Shown: positions 17,019-27,123 of the stretch, piece by piece | Layout of the letters: each line of letters opens with the position of its first letter | How positions within the stretch are numbered: the stretch's first letter is position 1 | NCBI GenBank assembly: GCA_015075585.1 | Contig: JABTUB010000001.1 | Coordinates: 1-64,000 of the forward strand | Source of the DNA: Chloracidobacterium sp. | Lineage (GTDB): Bacteria; Acidobacteriota; Blastocatellia; Pyrinomonadales; Pyrinomonadaceae | Length of the DNA stretch: 64,000 bases | Direction: 5' to 3' | Notes under the pieces: generated by a model | The model's database searches: none | The model's input: only the letters and a program-made list of their open reading frames with translations | Told to the model about the DNA's origin: nothing | Translations under genes and position numbers: made by a program

Positions 17019-17350
17019 CCGCAGCCTCGCCGCCAAAAAAAGGATAGACTGCCGCTAGTAACGAATGTGAGTGCTCGTTGTTGTTGAACGCCCGCCGGCA
17101 TTCGATCACGACCCGGGCTTCCCACATTGACGAGAAGTACCTTTGGCTCAGGGGTTCATCGCGAAGTTTGCGGTTAAAGCTCTCACATTCTCTGCTCCGC
17201 CGCGGCTGCTGAACAAACACAAAAAAAAGGAAAAATAAGAGACTTTTTGCCTAAAAACTTGACGGACTCAGTCCCGAGCGCAGCATTTGTCAAAACCGGC
17301 GGACGATCGGCTATGGCAGCGTGACGGAGATCGTCGAACAGCGTTCCGTG
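17019..17350. other. Intergenic region between convergent genes
   Basis: 332 bp between the nucleotidyltransferase (plus) and moaA (minus). There is no ORF with family similarity, no repeat, and no strong hairpin with a T-run. An A-rich patch (17220-17240) is the only notable composition. Confidence 0.5.
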
Positions 17351-18340
17351 TCAGCCGCCGATAAAGCTCATTGAGCGTGCGGGCTGCACGAACTCTTCTT
17401 CGTCGATCAGGTGGCGTTCTTCTTTTTGGTGAACGACGCCGCGTATGAATTTTGCGATTTCTTCACGATCCGCACCGCTGCGGATAGCGCCGCGCAGATC
17501 GTGTTCGACGGTCGAAAAGAGGCAGGTTCTGATCTGGCCGTCCGCAGTCAGCCGTATCCGTGAACACGCCCCGCAAAACGAATCGGTAACGGGTGCAATG
17601 ATGCCGATCTCGCCTGCGGCACCATCCGCAAAGCGGTAATTCCACGCCGTGCTTCGGCCTCGGGCCTTTGTCAGTTCGAGCGGGAATACGGCATCGATCG
17701 CATCGTGTATCTCGCGGCCCGACACGACCATCGTGCGGTCCCATTCCCGGCCTGAATCGAGCGGCATATATTCGATAAAGCGGAAGCTGATGCCCTTTTC
17801 GCGTGCAAAACGCGCCATATCAACAACTTCGTCCTCATTACGCCCTCGAACAACTACGGCATTCAGCTTTATCGTCTCAAAGCCGGCATCTCGTGCGACA
17901 TCTATCGAATTAAGCACCTTATCGAGTGCGTCAACGCCCGTGATCTCGGTGAAACGCTTCGGGTCGAGGCTGTCGAGGCTGATCGTAATGCGGTCAAGCC
18001 CCGCAGCCTTTAGGGCATCGACATGACGCGGCAGTTCGTATCCGTTCGTCGTAAGTGCAATGTCCTTCAGGTCAGGCTTTAGCGCCGCAAGGCTTGCCAC
18101 GAGCGACGTAATGCCGCGACGCAGAAGCGGTTCGCCGCCGGTGAGACGTATCTTCTCAATACCGAGCGAGACGAATATCTCGGCCGCCTGTGCCAACTCC
18201 TCGATGCTTAGAATCTTGTCCTTGTGTGCCAGTGAGGGTTCGCCGTTCGGCAGGCAATAGAAACAACGGAAGTTGCAGCGGTCGGTGAGTGACAGCCGTA
18301 AACTGCGTATCGTCCTGCCGTATGAATCACGCAACGCCAT
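17351..18340 (-). CDS. moaA: GTP 3',8-cyclase MoaA
   Basis: A 329-residue radical-SAM enzyme for the first step of molybdenum cofactor synthesis (GTP to 3',8-cyclo-GTP). The N-terminal cluster motif is DRCNFRCFYC (CxxxCxxC). The C-terminal second [4Fe-4S] site appears as FCGACSRIRLTADGQIRTCLFS. The essential terminal Gly-Gly is present (MSFIGG). The start is taken at ATG 18340 (MALRDSYGRTIRSLRLS), the usual N-terminus; the frame runs back to 18385. No moaC or moaE is in the window. It lies 41 bp after queG on the same strand. Confidence 0.93.
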   Translation of the reverse strand: MALRDSYGRTIRSLRLSLTDRCNFRCFYCLPNGEPSLAHKDKILSIEELAQAAEIFVSLGIEKIRLTGGEPLLRRGITSLVASLAALKPDLKDIALTTNGYELPRHVDALKAAGLDRITISLDSLDPKRFTEITGVDALDKVLNSIDVARDAGFETIKLNAVVVRGRNEDEVVDMARFAREKGISFRFIEYMPLDSGREWDRTMVVSGREIHDAIDAVFPLELTKARGRSTAWNYRFADGAAGEIGIIAPVTDSFCGACSRIRLTADGQIRTCLFSTVEHDLRGAIRSGADREEIAKFIRGVVHQKEERHLIDEEEFVQPARSMSFIGG

Positions 18341-18381
18341 GTCTAAATGATATCGCACCGATTTGGCGAATAAAAGACACG

Positions 18382-19314
18382 TCAATCAGTACGGCGGCGT
18401 TGAAGTGCCTCGGCATTGCGTTTCAGTCCCGGCAGCTTTGCACGTTTTATCGCCGAGCGGCGAAAGCGCACGACGTACGCTTCGTGATCCATTTCAAGTA
18501 TCCGTTCGGGTGCGATCGCGGTTTCGCCGTTCCGCGGTTCGAAACGCACCTCGGCGGCCGGCCGCTCAAAGCGGTTCCAAGGGCAAACGTCCTGGCAGAT
18601 ATCGCAGCCGTAAAGCCAGCCTTCCATGTGATCGGCAATGCCGCTTGGCAGCGTCTCATCACGCAACTCGATGGTCGCGTATGACAGGCATTTGGCGGCA
18701 TCTACAACATACGGCTCAACGATCGCGCCGGTCGGGCACGCATCGAGACACGCGCGGCAGGTGCCGCAATGATCCTCGACGATCGGCCTGTCGCTCTTTA
18801 TTTCAAGGTCGGTAACGATCGCGCCTATGAAAACCCACGAGCCGATGGCCCGCGTTATCAAATTCGAGTGCTTTCCTTGCCAGCCGAGCCCCGCACGCAC
18901 GGCCCACGCTTTGTCCATAAATGCCGAAGTATCCGAACAGATACGTGTATTGACGTCCGGCACGGCCTCGGCGATGCGTGCGGCAAGGAGCCGCAGATTC
19001 TCTTTTACGATGTCGTGATAGTCGTCGCCCCACGCATAGCGCGATATCTTGCCGGCCTCGCCCGTATGCCGATACGCGGTGTAGTAGTTGCAGATCAGCG
19101 AAATGACAGTTCGGGCTCGTTCGAGGAATTGGCCCGCGTCGATGCGTTTCTCGACATCACGCTCCATCCACGCCATGTCCGCCTGAAAGCCCTTTGCCAG
19201 CCACTCCTTAAAATGCCGGCCTTCGCCGTCAAGCCGTTCGGCCGGTGCGAAGCCGGCATCCGCGAAGCCGAGTTCGGCGGCCCATGCCCTGATGGCTGCT
19301 GCATCGAGTGTCAT
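18382..19314 (-). CDS. queG: Epoxyqueuosine reductase QueG
   Basis: A 310-residue cobalamin- and [4Fe-4S]-dependent enzyme that reduces epoxyqueuosine to queuosine in the tRNA wobble position. The paired ferredoxin-type clusters are CGTCRACLDACP and CDICQDVCPWN, and the corrin-binding half is N-terminal (KISRYAWGDDYHD, CSDTSAFMDKAWAVRAGLGW). The length is slightly below the E. coli enzyme because it lacks the C-terminal HEAT-repeat extension. It reads toward moaA with a 41-bp gap. Confidence 0.92.
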   Translation of the reverse strand: MTLDAAAIRAWAAELGFADAGFAPAERLDGEGRHFKEWLAKGFQADMAWMERDVEKRIDAGQFLERARTVISLICNYYTAYRHTGEAGKISRYAWGDDYHDIVKENLRLLAARIAEAVPDVNTRICSDTSAFMDKAWAVRAGLGWQGKHSNLITRAIGSWVFIGAIVTDLEIKSDRPIVEDHCGTCRACLDACPTGAIVEPYVVDAAKCLSYATIELRDETLPSGIADHMEGWLYGCDICQDVCPWNRFERPAAEVRFEPRNGETAIAPERILEMDHEAYVVRFRRSAIKRAKLPGLKRNAEALQRRRTD

Positions 19315-19323
19315 AACGTAAAG

Positions 19324-19353
19324 AAGGGCCGTGACGTAATTCGTCCGGCCCTT
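19324..19353 (-). terminator. Rho-independent terminator after the TonB-dependent receptor gene
   Basis: Eight-base-pair stem AAGGGCCG/CGGCCCTT with a 14-nt loop. On the minus strand it is followed by TCTTTA, 24 bp after the receptor stop codon and before queG. Confidence 0.6.
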
Positions 19354-19377
19354 GCATGTGGTTGCGGCTGCCGCAAG

Positions 19378-22300
19378 TCAGAAGCTGAACTTCGCTCCGA
19401 ACTGGAACTGCCGTGAGTCGTATGCAGCGGTCGAGCGGCTGCGGTAGCGGCCGCCGGAACGCTGGTTGACCGAGTTCACATCCGTAAAGAACGGCGAAGC
19501 CGACGCCTCATTGACGCGATTGAAGAGGTTAAAGCCCTCAGCGATCAGGTCGATACGGTAGCGTTCGCCCCATTTGATCGCCCGCGAAATGCGAAGATCG
19601 ACCGACGCGTACGGATGCGTGAGGCCCATATTTCGGCCGAGCGAGCCTGAGCCGAACACGAGCCTGCCCTGCTGATCGATGTCAAACAGAGAACAAGGAG
19701 CACCGATCGGAACAGAACCCGGGCCGCTTGCCGGTATGCTCGGCACACAGAGCGTGCCGTCAGGTTTCACGTCAGGACGGTCTGTCTGTGTCGATTGATC
19801 GTTGTTCGAGTCAACATTTGTAATGATATTGAACGGGCGTCCGGACGATATCTCAATGATCGGGGCAATGGTGAAATCAGCAAAGAATTTCTGCACGCCG
19901 TTGCCTTTACGCCACGCATCAGGCGACATCAGCACGCCGCTGAAGACGAAACGATGACGCTGGTCAAAGAGCGAATTCGCACGCTCGGCACGGAAATTAT
20001 TAACATCCTGTGCGATGAGCAGTGTCTGAAGATCCGACGAATCATCGATAGCATGTGACCACGTGTAGGTCGCCAGGAAAGTAAGGTTCCTTGCAAAACG
20101 ACGCTTAAGCTCGAGGTTTAGGGCGTTGTAGTTCGACGTACCTGTCGAGATCTGCGCGTTAACGGCACCGAAGGGCGAAAGCGTGCCCGGCGTACGCAGG
20201 CTGCCCGTAAGCTGTGAATCAAGCACCGCCTTGGTAACCAATCCGCCCGAGAGTGCCTGAGCAAGGAAGTAGTTCGGTGCATTCGGACGGAAGAAGTTGG
20301 CGATCGCAGGTGCTACGACACGGCCTGTCGGACACTGAGCGACCATTCCCGGGATCACGACCACGCAGCCGACGCCGGTCGCTGATCCCGGTGCTGTGGT
20401 CGCTATCGAGAATGCTACCGCCTGCTGTGTGCTGGTCGGCAATGCTCCGCCGAAGAAGCGCTGGAAGTTCTGTATCTGCAGTGCAGTGTCGGGCGGATTA
20501 AAATCGGTCGGGTGCGGCAGGCCCTTAGCATCAACATAGATGTATGTAGCCGTAAGGCTCATATCTTTATTAAGCTGATGCTCGATCGAGAAGTTGGCCT
20601 GGCGTGCCCTCGCGTACTTGAAATCCTTTGCCACGGGCAGCGTGAACGGCAGAACGGGGCCGAAGCCCGGGAACGTCTGGTCGTTGAACCGCTGACGGCC
20701 GTATTGATACTGTGCCGAAGCCGCAACTCCCGGAGTTACGGGATTGCCATACGCTGCACAAACAGCCGCGCTCGACCCTTGAGCACCGCAAACGGTTCCG
20801 TGGAATACAAGAGCCGCATTAAGCAGCGTCGGTGCGGTGCCGCTTACAGGCACCGGGCTGCCGGCGGTCAGCACCATTTGCTGTTGCTGTGCAGCATCAG
20901 CGATATCGGAGTTGAACGCCGCCGCAAGCAGCGGGTGATCGTAATAAAGGCCTACCGAGCCGCGAACGACCGTCTTGCCGTTGTCGAACATATCCCACGC
21001 AAAACCGAAGCGCGGAGCGAAATTATTCTTATCTACCGGGAAGCCCTGCTGTACGTTCAGCACATCCTGAGCGGCCCGCATATCATCCGCCGTAAGGTTA
21101 ATGCCCGTAAGCGGATCCTTAAAGCCGACCGGTGCGATGGTCTGCGTGAGTTCGACATCGTAGCGGATGCCGTAGTTTATGGTAAGGTTACGCGCGATCT
21201 TCCACGAATCCTGTGCGTAGAAAGCCAGCGGCGTATTCTTGATCTTGCTGTACGGGTCGCCAAAGCCCTGCAGGTAAAGCGAAGGAAGGCCAAGGCCGTA
21301 GCTCTGAACCGGCGTAAAGTCCGGCAGGCCCGCGAACGCAGGATTGAGGTTCGATGCGGCAAAGTTGCCGAAATTGAAAAGGCCTGCGAAGTTCAGCTCG
21401 AACAGCGCCTTCGGTATGCGGACCGAATTGAGGTCAGCGCCGAATTTGAACGTGTGGTCGCGAGCAATGACGCTGAAGTTATCAACGAACTGCAGGCGAT
21501 TTTCAGAACGTCTGACCGGCGAGAAGAGCTCGCGGCCGATGAACGCCGTACCGGAAATGTTATATGCGACCGCATCGCCGTTCTGCGAGGCGAAGCTCGT
21601 CTTGCGGCGGCCGAACTGGAAACGGAATTCATTCAGCAGGGTCGCGCTCAGGGTAGAGTTTAGCGAAGCACTGAAAGCAAGATCCTTGGTATCGGTTATG
21701 CCGGTGCGCGAAAAGTCATTCTGGCCGAGCGATTGGTTTTGCGATTCGACCTGTATGCCGGTCAAGTAGTCAGTATTGTAACCGAAACGAACCGAGAACT
21801 GATTGTTCTCGTTGAAGTTATGGTCGCCGCGGACGCTGAAGAAATTTGCGCGCTCCGATATCGGAAACACACGCTGAAGGTCATTCAGCGGCCTGAACGC
21901 AACGAACTGCCCCGCTGAATTCGTGGTACCGGACGGAACAGGCGCGCCGGACAAAAGGAAACGCGGGCCGATCACACCTGATGAAATGGGCGAGATCACC
22001 GGGCAAACACTTCCGTCATTCGGCGTCGTCAACGGATTCGCACCCGTCAGCGCCGTCTGGCCGCCGCTCGACGCAAAGAAAGCGTATGCGCGGGCCGCAC
22101 AGATGTTCGCCCCGATGCCCGAAGCGACAAGTGCGTTGATCGCCGCGGCCTGCGCTGACGTCAGATTAGTAAAGGTTCGCGCCACAGGGTTTACGCCTGC
22201 GATCACCGGTATCGTAGCCGATGATGTCAAATTGCCGACAACGTCGGTGGTAAAGAAGCCCGACTCGTTACGCGAGCGGCGCTCAAAGGCGGCAAAGAAG

Positions 22301-23214
22301 AACGTCTTATCCTTCTTGATCGGGCCGCCGAGTGTTGCTCCCCATTGCGTGCGGCGAAAATCAGGCTTGGCAACCGGTGAGAACGCATTGCGTGCCTGTA
22401 TATTCTTATCACGGAGAAAGCCAAATACGTTGCCTGAAAAGGCATTCGTGCCGCGTTTCGAAACGACATTGACCACGCCGCCGGTCGCGCGTCCGAACTC
22501 GGCACTGTATGAATTCGTCAGAACCTGATATTCCTGCACCGCCTCCATTGAGATCGTTGAGCGTGCTGCGTTGATCGAATTATCTGTAAAATCGGCTCCG
22601 TCCACGTTCACCTGTGTCGAACGACCGCGTTGGCCGCCGACGTTGATGCCCGATGTCGGGGCAGGGCCGATCGGCCGGCCATTGTCGCGGCCTACGGTCG
22701 AGAGGGTAAGTGCAAAGCCGGTCGCACTGCGCTCGTTGATCGGCAAGTTCTCTATCTTCTGCTGATCGATGGTGTTCGAAACGGTCGATTTTGTTGTTTC
22801 GACAAGCTCCGTGTCAGCAGCCGTAACATTAACGACCGCGCTTGTTTCGCCGACCTCCAGCTTGATCGTCAGGTTCGCGTTCTGGCCGACGGTGAGAGTA
22901 ACGCCGGAAATGACACTCTTTTTGAACGTCGCAGCCTCAGCCGATATCTCATATTCGCCCGGAGGCAACGCGATGAACTGATAAGCTCCTTGGCTGTCGG
23001 CCGTTGCGGTCTTCACGATACCGGTGCCGACACTGCTGGCGCGGACGGTAGCACCCGCCACGACCGCACCGGTCTGATCGACAACGGTTCCCGAAAGGTC
23101 GGCCGCGGCTACCTGCGATTGTGCATTTGCCGACACGGCAAGCAATACTGCAAGCCCAAAACAGAGGCCGAACATCGATGCCGCCGCTAATATCCTGGAC
23201 GGTAATACTCTCAT
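19378..23214 (-). CDS. Oar-type TonB-dependent receptor with carboxypeptidase-regulatory-like domain
   Basis: A 1278-residue outer-membrane protein. The signal peptide is residues 1-31 (LAVLLAVSANAQ). Residues 38-125 are the carboxypeptidase-regulatory-like beta-sandwich (LSGTVVDQTGAVVAGATV, YQFIALPPGEYEIS). The plug follows with QVNVDGADFTDNS, AVQEYQVLTNSYSAEFGRA and TGGVVNVVSKRGTN. A long 22-strand-type barrel ends in QFGAKFSF, the aromatic last strand recognised by BamA. Such receptors are expanded in Acidobacteriota and are linked to uptake of large or plant-derived substrates; the substrate here is unknown. AAGGAG lies 11 nt before the ATG. It is divergent from the MBL-fold gene. Confidence 0.9.
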   Translation of the reverse strand: MRVLPSRILAAASMFGLCFGLAVLLAVSANAQSQVAAADLSGTVVDQTGAVVAGATVRASSVGTGIVKTATADSQGAYQFIALPPGEYEISAEAATFKKSVISGVTLTVGQNANLTIKLEVGETSAVVNVTAADTELVETTKSTVSNTIDQQKIENLPINERSATGFALTLSTVGRDNGRPIGPAPTSGINVGGQRGRSTQVNVDGADFTDNSINAARSTISMEAVQEYQVLTNSYSAEFGRATGGVVNVVSKRGTNAFSGNVFGFLRDKNIQARNAFSPVAKPDFRRTQWGATLGGPIKKDKTFFFAAFERRSRNESGFFTTDVVGNLTSSATIPVIAGVNPVARTFTNLTSAQAAAINALVASGIGANICAARAYAFFASSGGQTALTGANPLTTPNDGSVCPVISPISSGVIGPRFLLSGAPVPSGTTNSAGQFVAFRPLNDLQRVFPISERANFFSVRGDHNFNENNQFSVRFGYNTDYLTGIQVESQNQSLGQNDFSRTGITDTKDLAFSASLNSTLSATLLNEFRFQFGRRKTSFASQNGDAVAYNISGTAFIGRELFSPVRRSENRLQFVDNFSVIARDHTFKFGADLNSVRIPKALFELNFAGLFNFGNFAASNLNPAFAGLPDFTPVQSYGLGLPSLYLQGFGDPYSKIKNTPLAFYAQDSWKIARNLTINYGIRYDVELTQTIAPVGFKDPLTGINLTADDMRAAQDVLNVQQGFPVDKNNFAPRFGFAWDMFDNGKTVVRGSVGLYYDHPLLAAAFNSDIADAAQQQQMVLTAGSPVPVSGTAPTLLNAALVFHGTVCGAQGSSAAVCAAYGNPVTPGVAASAQYQYGRQRFNDQTFPGFGPVLPFTLPVAKDFKYARARQANFSIEHQLNKDMSLTATYIYVDAKGLPHPTDFNPPDTALQIQNFQRFFGGALPTSTQQAVAFSIATTAPGSATGVGCVVVIPGMVAQCPTGRVVAPAIANFFRPNAPNYFLAQALSGGLVTKAVLDSQLTGSLRTPGTLSPFGAVNAQISTGTSNYNALNLELKRRFARNLTFLATYTWSHAIDDSSDLQTLLIAQDVNNFRAERANSLFDQRHRFVFSGVLMSPDAWRKGNGVQKFFADFTIAPIIEISSGRPFNIITNVDSNNDQSTQTDRPDVKPDGTLCVPSIPASGPGSVPIGAPCSLFDIDQQGRLVFGSGSLGRNMGLTHPYASVDLRISRAIKWGERYRIDLIAEGFNLFNRVNEASASPFFTDVNSVNQRSGGRYRSRSTAAYDSRQFQFGAKFSF

Positions 23215-23563
23215 ATCAATTTTTCTCCTTAGTAAGACGCGAATTTCCCTCGATCAACTGCTTTTGGCCTGAGCCTCGATCCGGCTTCTCAGAAAAAGAC
23301 CCGAACCATAAAAGTTCTCCGAATAGGTAAATGGAACTTTCCGCAAACCTCATTCGGAACACCTATCGACAGTTTTATTTAACGGAAAAGATTTGCTTAA
23401 ACTCTTGTAACCCAAAATCGGCATTAAGGCAAGCAAAATCACGCCTATTTCGCGCATTTATTTTCTTAGCTTCAACGGCCGCAGGTCATTTTACACCATC
23501 GGGCATCGCGTTTGCCCGACGACGCCAAAGCCGTTAGTATCGAGACTGTCCGGCTGACCGAAG
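23215..23563. promoter_or_regulatory. Divergent promoter region, receptor gene versus MBL-fold gene
   Basis: 349 bp between two divergent starts, locally AT-rich around 23330-23470, so both promoters must lie here. I see no clear -35/-10 pair or dyad that I can defend. Confidence 0.4.
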
Positions 23564-24520
23564 ATGAAGATCATCCCGTTAAAGATACCGACACCTTTCT
23601 ATGTTGGCGACGTGAATGTTTATGTTATCCGCGAAGACCCGATAACGCTGATCGATGTCGGCCCCAAAACGCCTGAGGCATTTGCATCACTCAGCGATCA
23701 ACTCGGCCGCCACGGCCTTGGTTTTAGCGATATTCGCCGCATTATTCTTACACATTCGCATGAGGATCATTGCGGATTGACTAAGCGTGTCCGCGACGCC
23801 GCCGGTAATGCTGACGTCTTTATCCACAAGTGGGAAACCGGCCACCTGTCCGGCCGGCTTGCGAGTGACGAGCATCAGAGGCTTTTAATTCGTTGCGGTG
23901 TACCGCTGAATGTCTTTGAGGGCCTCCGCTCCATGTACGAAGAGATCAGCCTGCTGTCAGATTCGCTGGCACACAGCGAGATGAACGAACTCACGGACGA
24001 AATGGAGATCGAGTTCGACGGCGGCAGCCTCAAGGTGCTGCATACACCGGGACACACACCCGGCTCTTGTTCCTTCATACGTGAGGCCGACCGGACGATC
24101 TTCAGCGGCGACTGTGTACTGAAACGCATTACCCCAAACCCTGTCGTCGCCCCCGACCCGCTTGACCCGAACCGCCGCTTCCCGTCACTTTCCGAATATC
24201 TTGTAAGCCTTGCGCGGGTGCGTTCATTCGCACCAACGCTGATCTATGGCGGGCATGGCGAAAAGGTCATTGATTTTGAGGAGCTTTTTCACCGATACCT
24301 GCGTGCGATCGAGGAGCGGCAGAAGGCAGTCGTCTCGCTCGTAACTGCGGAAGGCATTACGGCTTACGATGTCGCGAAAGTACTGTTCGCTGCCTCATTC
24401 GATGCGGACGTTCATCGCTTTCTTGCCATTTCCGAGGCGATCGCACACCTCGACCATGCAGTCTCGCTCGGCAAGATCGGTATCGAGTCCGCCGGCGACG
24501 TCGAATACTACACAAAATAG
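23564..24520 (+). CDS. MBL-fold metallohydrolase
   Basis: A 318-residue protein of the glyoxalase II/lactamase-B-like branch. Metal ligands are visible in order: THSHEDHCG (HxHxDH), HTPGHTPGS with the third His, SGDC with the bridging Asp, and GGHGE near residue 240. A winged-helix-like C-terminal region (residues 250-318, VVSLVTAEGITAYDVAKVL) matches LACTB2-type proteins, which are hydrolases or ribonucleases. There is no signal peptide, so it is cytoplasmic. It stands alone between the receptor and the TolB-like gene. The substrate is unknown. Confidence 0.85.
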   Translation: MKIIPLKIPTPFYVGDVNVYVIREDPITLIDVGPKTPEAFASLSDQLGRHGLGFSDIRRIILTHSHEDHCGLTKRVRDAAGNADVFIHKWETGHLSGRLASDEHQRLLIRCGVPLNVFEGLRSMYEEISLLSDSLAHSEMNELTDEMEIEFDGGSLKVLHTPGHTPGSCSFIREADRTIFSGDCVLKRITPNPVVAPDPLDPNRRFPSLSEYLVSLARVRSFAPTLIYGGHGEKVIDFEELFHRYLRAIEERQKAVVSLVTAEGITAYDVAKVLFAASFDADVHRFLAISEAIAHLDHAVSLGKIGIESAGDVEYYTK

Positions 24521-24646
24521 GGCATCTTTTGCCGCAAAAGCCAATTTTTATACTGTCATTTCAGTACCAGATTATCTTTCTATCCGCCATTTGGTTAGAA
24601 TAAAATTTCGGCCGTTGGCCGTGATAAAGGATAGGTACCATTGATA

Positions 24647-25699
24647 ATGAAATATTTTGCGATATCGTTGGCTCTCTTTCTTAGCGTTTTTGGTGCACAG
24701 ATCGTTACGGCCCAAGGCTCACTGGCCTTTCCGGGCGAAAAGCACCTGGCGAACATCAAACAGCTCACGTTCGGCGGTGAGAATGCAGAAGCCTATTTTT
24801 CTAGTGACGGTAAAGAGCTGATCTTCCAGTCAAAACGCGACGGCCGCCGCTGCGACCAGATATATCGGATGAATATCGACGGCAGCAACGTCCATATGGT
24901 CTCCAATGGCGAAGGCCGCACGACCTGCGCCTACTTTTTCAAGAACGGCAAGAAGGTGCTGTACGCATCGACGTTCGAGGGCGGCCGCGAATGCCCGCCC
25001 GAGCCTGACTTCAGAAAATACGGCTATGTTTGGCCCGTCTATCCCGAGTTCGACATTTATACCTCAACGCCCGACGGCAAGAACATCAAGAATTTGACCA
25101 GATCGCCGGGCTACGATGCCGAAGCGACCGTCAGCCCCGACGGAAAGAAGATCGTCTTTACGACGGACCGCGACGGTGACCTCGAGGTCTATACGATGGA
25201 CACCAACGGCAAGAATCTGAAGCGGCTTACACACGAGCAGGGCTATGACGGCGGCGCATTCTTCTCGCCCGACAGCAAAATGATCGTTTATCGCGGATCT
25301 CATCCGACCGACCCCAAGCTGATCCAACGCGATAAAGATCTGCTGATGCAGCATCTGATCGTGCCGATGGTATTCGAAGTTTGGGTTATGAATGCGGACG
25401 GCTCGAACAAGCGGCAGGTGACCAAGCTCGGTCTCGCAAGTTTCGCACCGTTCTTTACGCCGGACGGCAAGAAGATCATTTTCTGTACGAACTACTTCGC
25501 AACCGATCCCGGGAAGCGTAACTTCGACCTTGCGATGGTAAATATCGACGGCACCGGACTCGAACGCATCACATTCAATGATACTTTCGACGGTTTCCCG
25601 ATGTTCTCGCCCGACGGCAAAAAGTTCGTTTTCGCATCGAACCGAAATGCGGCGAAAGCAGGTGACACCAATGTTTTCATCGCCGATTGGGTCAACTGA
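24647..25699 (+). CDS. Exported TolB-like WD40 beta-propeller protein
   Basis: A 350-residue periplasmic protein with a signal peptide (residues 1-23, FLSVFGAQIVTAQ). Six PD40-type blades follow, recognised by repeats such as SPDGKKIVFTTDRDGDLEVY and FSPDGKKFVFASNR, as in TolB and prolyl-oligopeptidase N-domains. No peptidase domain follows, so it is probably a binding or scaffold protein. The start at ATG 24647 is preferred; a TTG at 24641 has slightly better spacing from AAAGG and would add two residues. It precedes a secreted M28 peptidase by 101 bp, and a shared role is possible but not shown. Confidence 0.82.
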   Translation: MKYFAISLALFLSVFGAQIVTAQGSLAFPGEKHLANIKQLTFGGENAEAYFSSDGKELIFQSKRDGRRCDQIYRMNIDGSNVHMVSNGEGRTTCAYFFKNGKKVLYASTFEGGRECPPEPDFRKYGYVWPVYPEFDIYTSTPDGKNIKNLTRSPGYDAEATVSPDGKKIVFTTDRDGDLEVYTMDTNGKNLKRLTHEQGYDGGAFFSPDSKMIVYRGSHPTDPKLIQRDKDLLMQHLIVPMVFEVWVMNADGSNKRQVTKLGLASFAPFFTPDGKKIIFCTNYFATDPGKRNFDLAMVNIDGTGLERITFNDTFDGFPMFSPDGKKFVFASNRNAAKAGDTNVFIADWVN

Positions 25700-25800
25700 T
25701 AAATACCTGATACCTGCGGCCATCGCACCGATCAAGCATGCGTGAGGCCGCAGGACGGTTTTCAAATGCGTAAGTTCGGATATTTAGAGGGTTGCAGGCA

Positions 25801-27081
25801 ATGAAAAAGCATTTTCTAAGTTCGCTTCTTGTTGTAGTTGCATTCGTTTCTGCCGGTTATGCGCAAAAGGCACAGCCTGCCAAGGCCTCGCCTGAAGAGG
25901 CGGCGATACGCAGAACGATAAGCTATCTTACCGCCGATAAGCTCGAAGGCCGCCGCACGGGCGAGCCCGGAGCCACCGAGGCGGGAACTTATCTGGCAAA
26001 GCAGTTTGCCGCCATAGGTTTGCGGCCCGCGTTTACCGACAAAGGAAAGCGGACATACTTGCAGCCTTTCCCCTACAAAGAGGTTACGGGATACAACGTC
26101 GTAGGCGTCCTGCCGGGACGTGATGCAAAGCTCAAGAAAGAAGCCATCGTGATCGGGGCACATTACGACCACCTTGGCCGCGGCGGCGAAGGGAGCCTTG
26201 CGGCGAACTCGACCGAGATCCATCATGGCGCCGACGATAACGCCTCAGGCACCGCCGCGATGCTCGAACTCGCACGGCTCTTTGCGAAGGAGAGGTCGAA
26301 TGCACGAACATTCATCTTTATCGCCTTCAGCGGCGAGGAAGAAGGCCTTTTCGGATCGAAGTATTATGTCAATAACCCTGTAGTGCCGGTCGAGGATACG
26401 ATAGCAATGATCAACCTCGATATGGTCGGCCGCCTGCACGACGGCAAACTGAACATCGGCGGCATCGGCACCGCAGCCGAATGGAAAGCGCTTGTCGAGA
26501 ACCTGAACAAAGGTGCGGCAAATAGCGCTGCGCACGATGCGAACTCGCTGCCGTTCACGCTCCAATTGACCGAGGACGGTTTCGGCCCGTCGGATCATTC
26601 ATCGTTCTACACGAAAAAAATTCCCGTTCTCTTCTTTTTTACAGGCACACACCTCGATTATCATAAGCCCACGGACACCGCCGAAAAGATAAATTACGCG
26701 GGTGAGCTCAGCATAATGAACTATATCCGTACGATCGCAAAAGCGATCGATCGCAGCCCGAAGCGGCCGACCTACGAGGTTGCAAAAAGCTCGGGCACAA
26801 GCGGCGGACGGTCGGGCTTTAAGGTAACGCTCGGCACGATACCGAGCTACACAGATGCGACCGACGGCCTTGTGATCGACGGTGTGCGTGATGATTCTCC
26901 GGCCGCCCATGCCGGTTTGAAGGGCAATGACAAGATCGTAGGGCTTGCCGGCATCGAGGTAAAGACGATCCAAGACTATATGAAGGCGCTCAACGAAATG
27001 GAACCGGGCAAGGAATACGAGATCATCGTCCTGCGCGGTGCTGAGCGGCTGACATTCAAGATAACGCCGGAGAAGCGCTGA
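25801..27081 (+). CDS. Secreted M28-family zinc aminopeptidase with PDZ domain
   Basis: A 426-residue exported peptidase. A signal peptide covers residues 1-22 (LLVVVAFVSAGYAQ). The M28 di-zinc site is complete: GAHYDHLG (His, Asp), HGADDNASG (bridging Asp), FSGEEEGLFGS (catalytic Glu and ligand Glu), NLDMVGR (Asp) and SDHSSFY (His). Residues about 340-425 form a PDZ domain (IDGVRDDSPAAHAGLKGND, then VKTIQDYMKAL). The PDZ probably steers substrates or partners. The start at ATG 25801 follows GAGGG at suitable spacing; an upstream TTG at 25792 is less likely. Confidence 0.9.
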   Translation: MKKHFLSSLLVVVAFVSAGYAQKAQPAKASPEEAAIRRTISYLTADKLEGRRTGEPGATEAGTYLAKQFAAIGLRPAFTDKGKRTYLQPFPYKEVTGYNVVGVLPGRDAKLKKEAIVIGAHYDHLGRGGEGSLAANSTEIHHGADDNASGTAAMLELARLFAKERSNARTFIFIAFSGEEEGLFGSKYYVNNPVVPVEDTIAMINLDMVGRLHDGKLNIGGIGTAAEWKALVENLNKGAANSAAHDANSLPFTLQLTEDGFGPSDHSSFYTKKIPVLFFFTGTHLDYHKPTDTAEKINYAGELSIMNYIRTIAKAIDRSPKRPTYEVAKSSGTSGGRSGFKVTLGTIPSYTDATDGLVIDGVRDDSPAAHAGLKGNDKIVGLAGIEVKTIQDYMKALNEMEPGKEYEIIVLRGAERLTFKITPEKR

Positions 27082-27123
27082 GCCGACGATGTCCGCACCG
27101 TCGCAAACAGCCGATAAGTGTCA

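Noticed and set aside
20512..23190. Long plus-strand ORFs inside the TonB-dependent receptor gene
   Set aside because: They are antisense shadows produced by GC-rich codon bias, with low-complexity Arg-rich translations.
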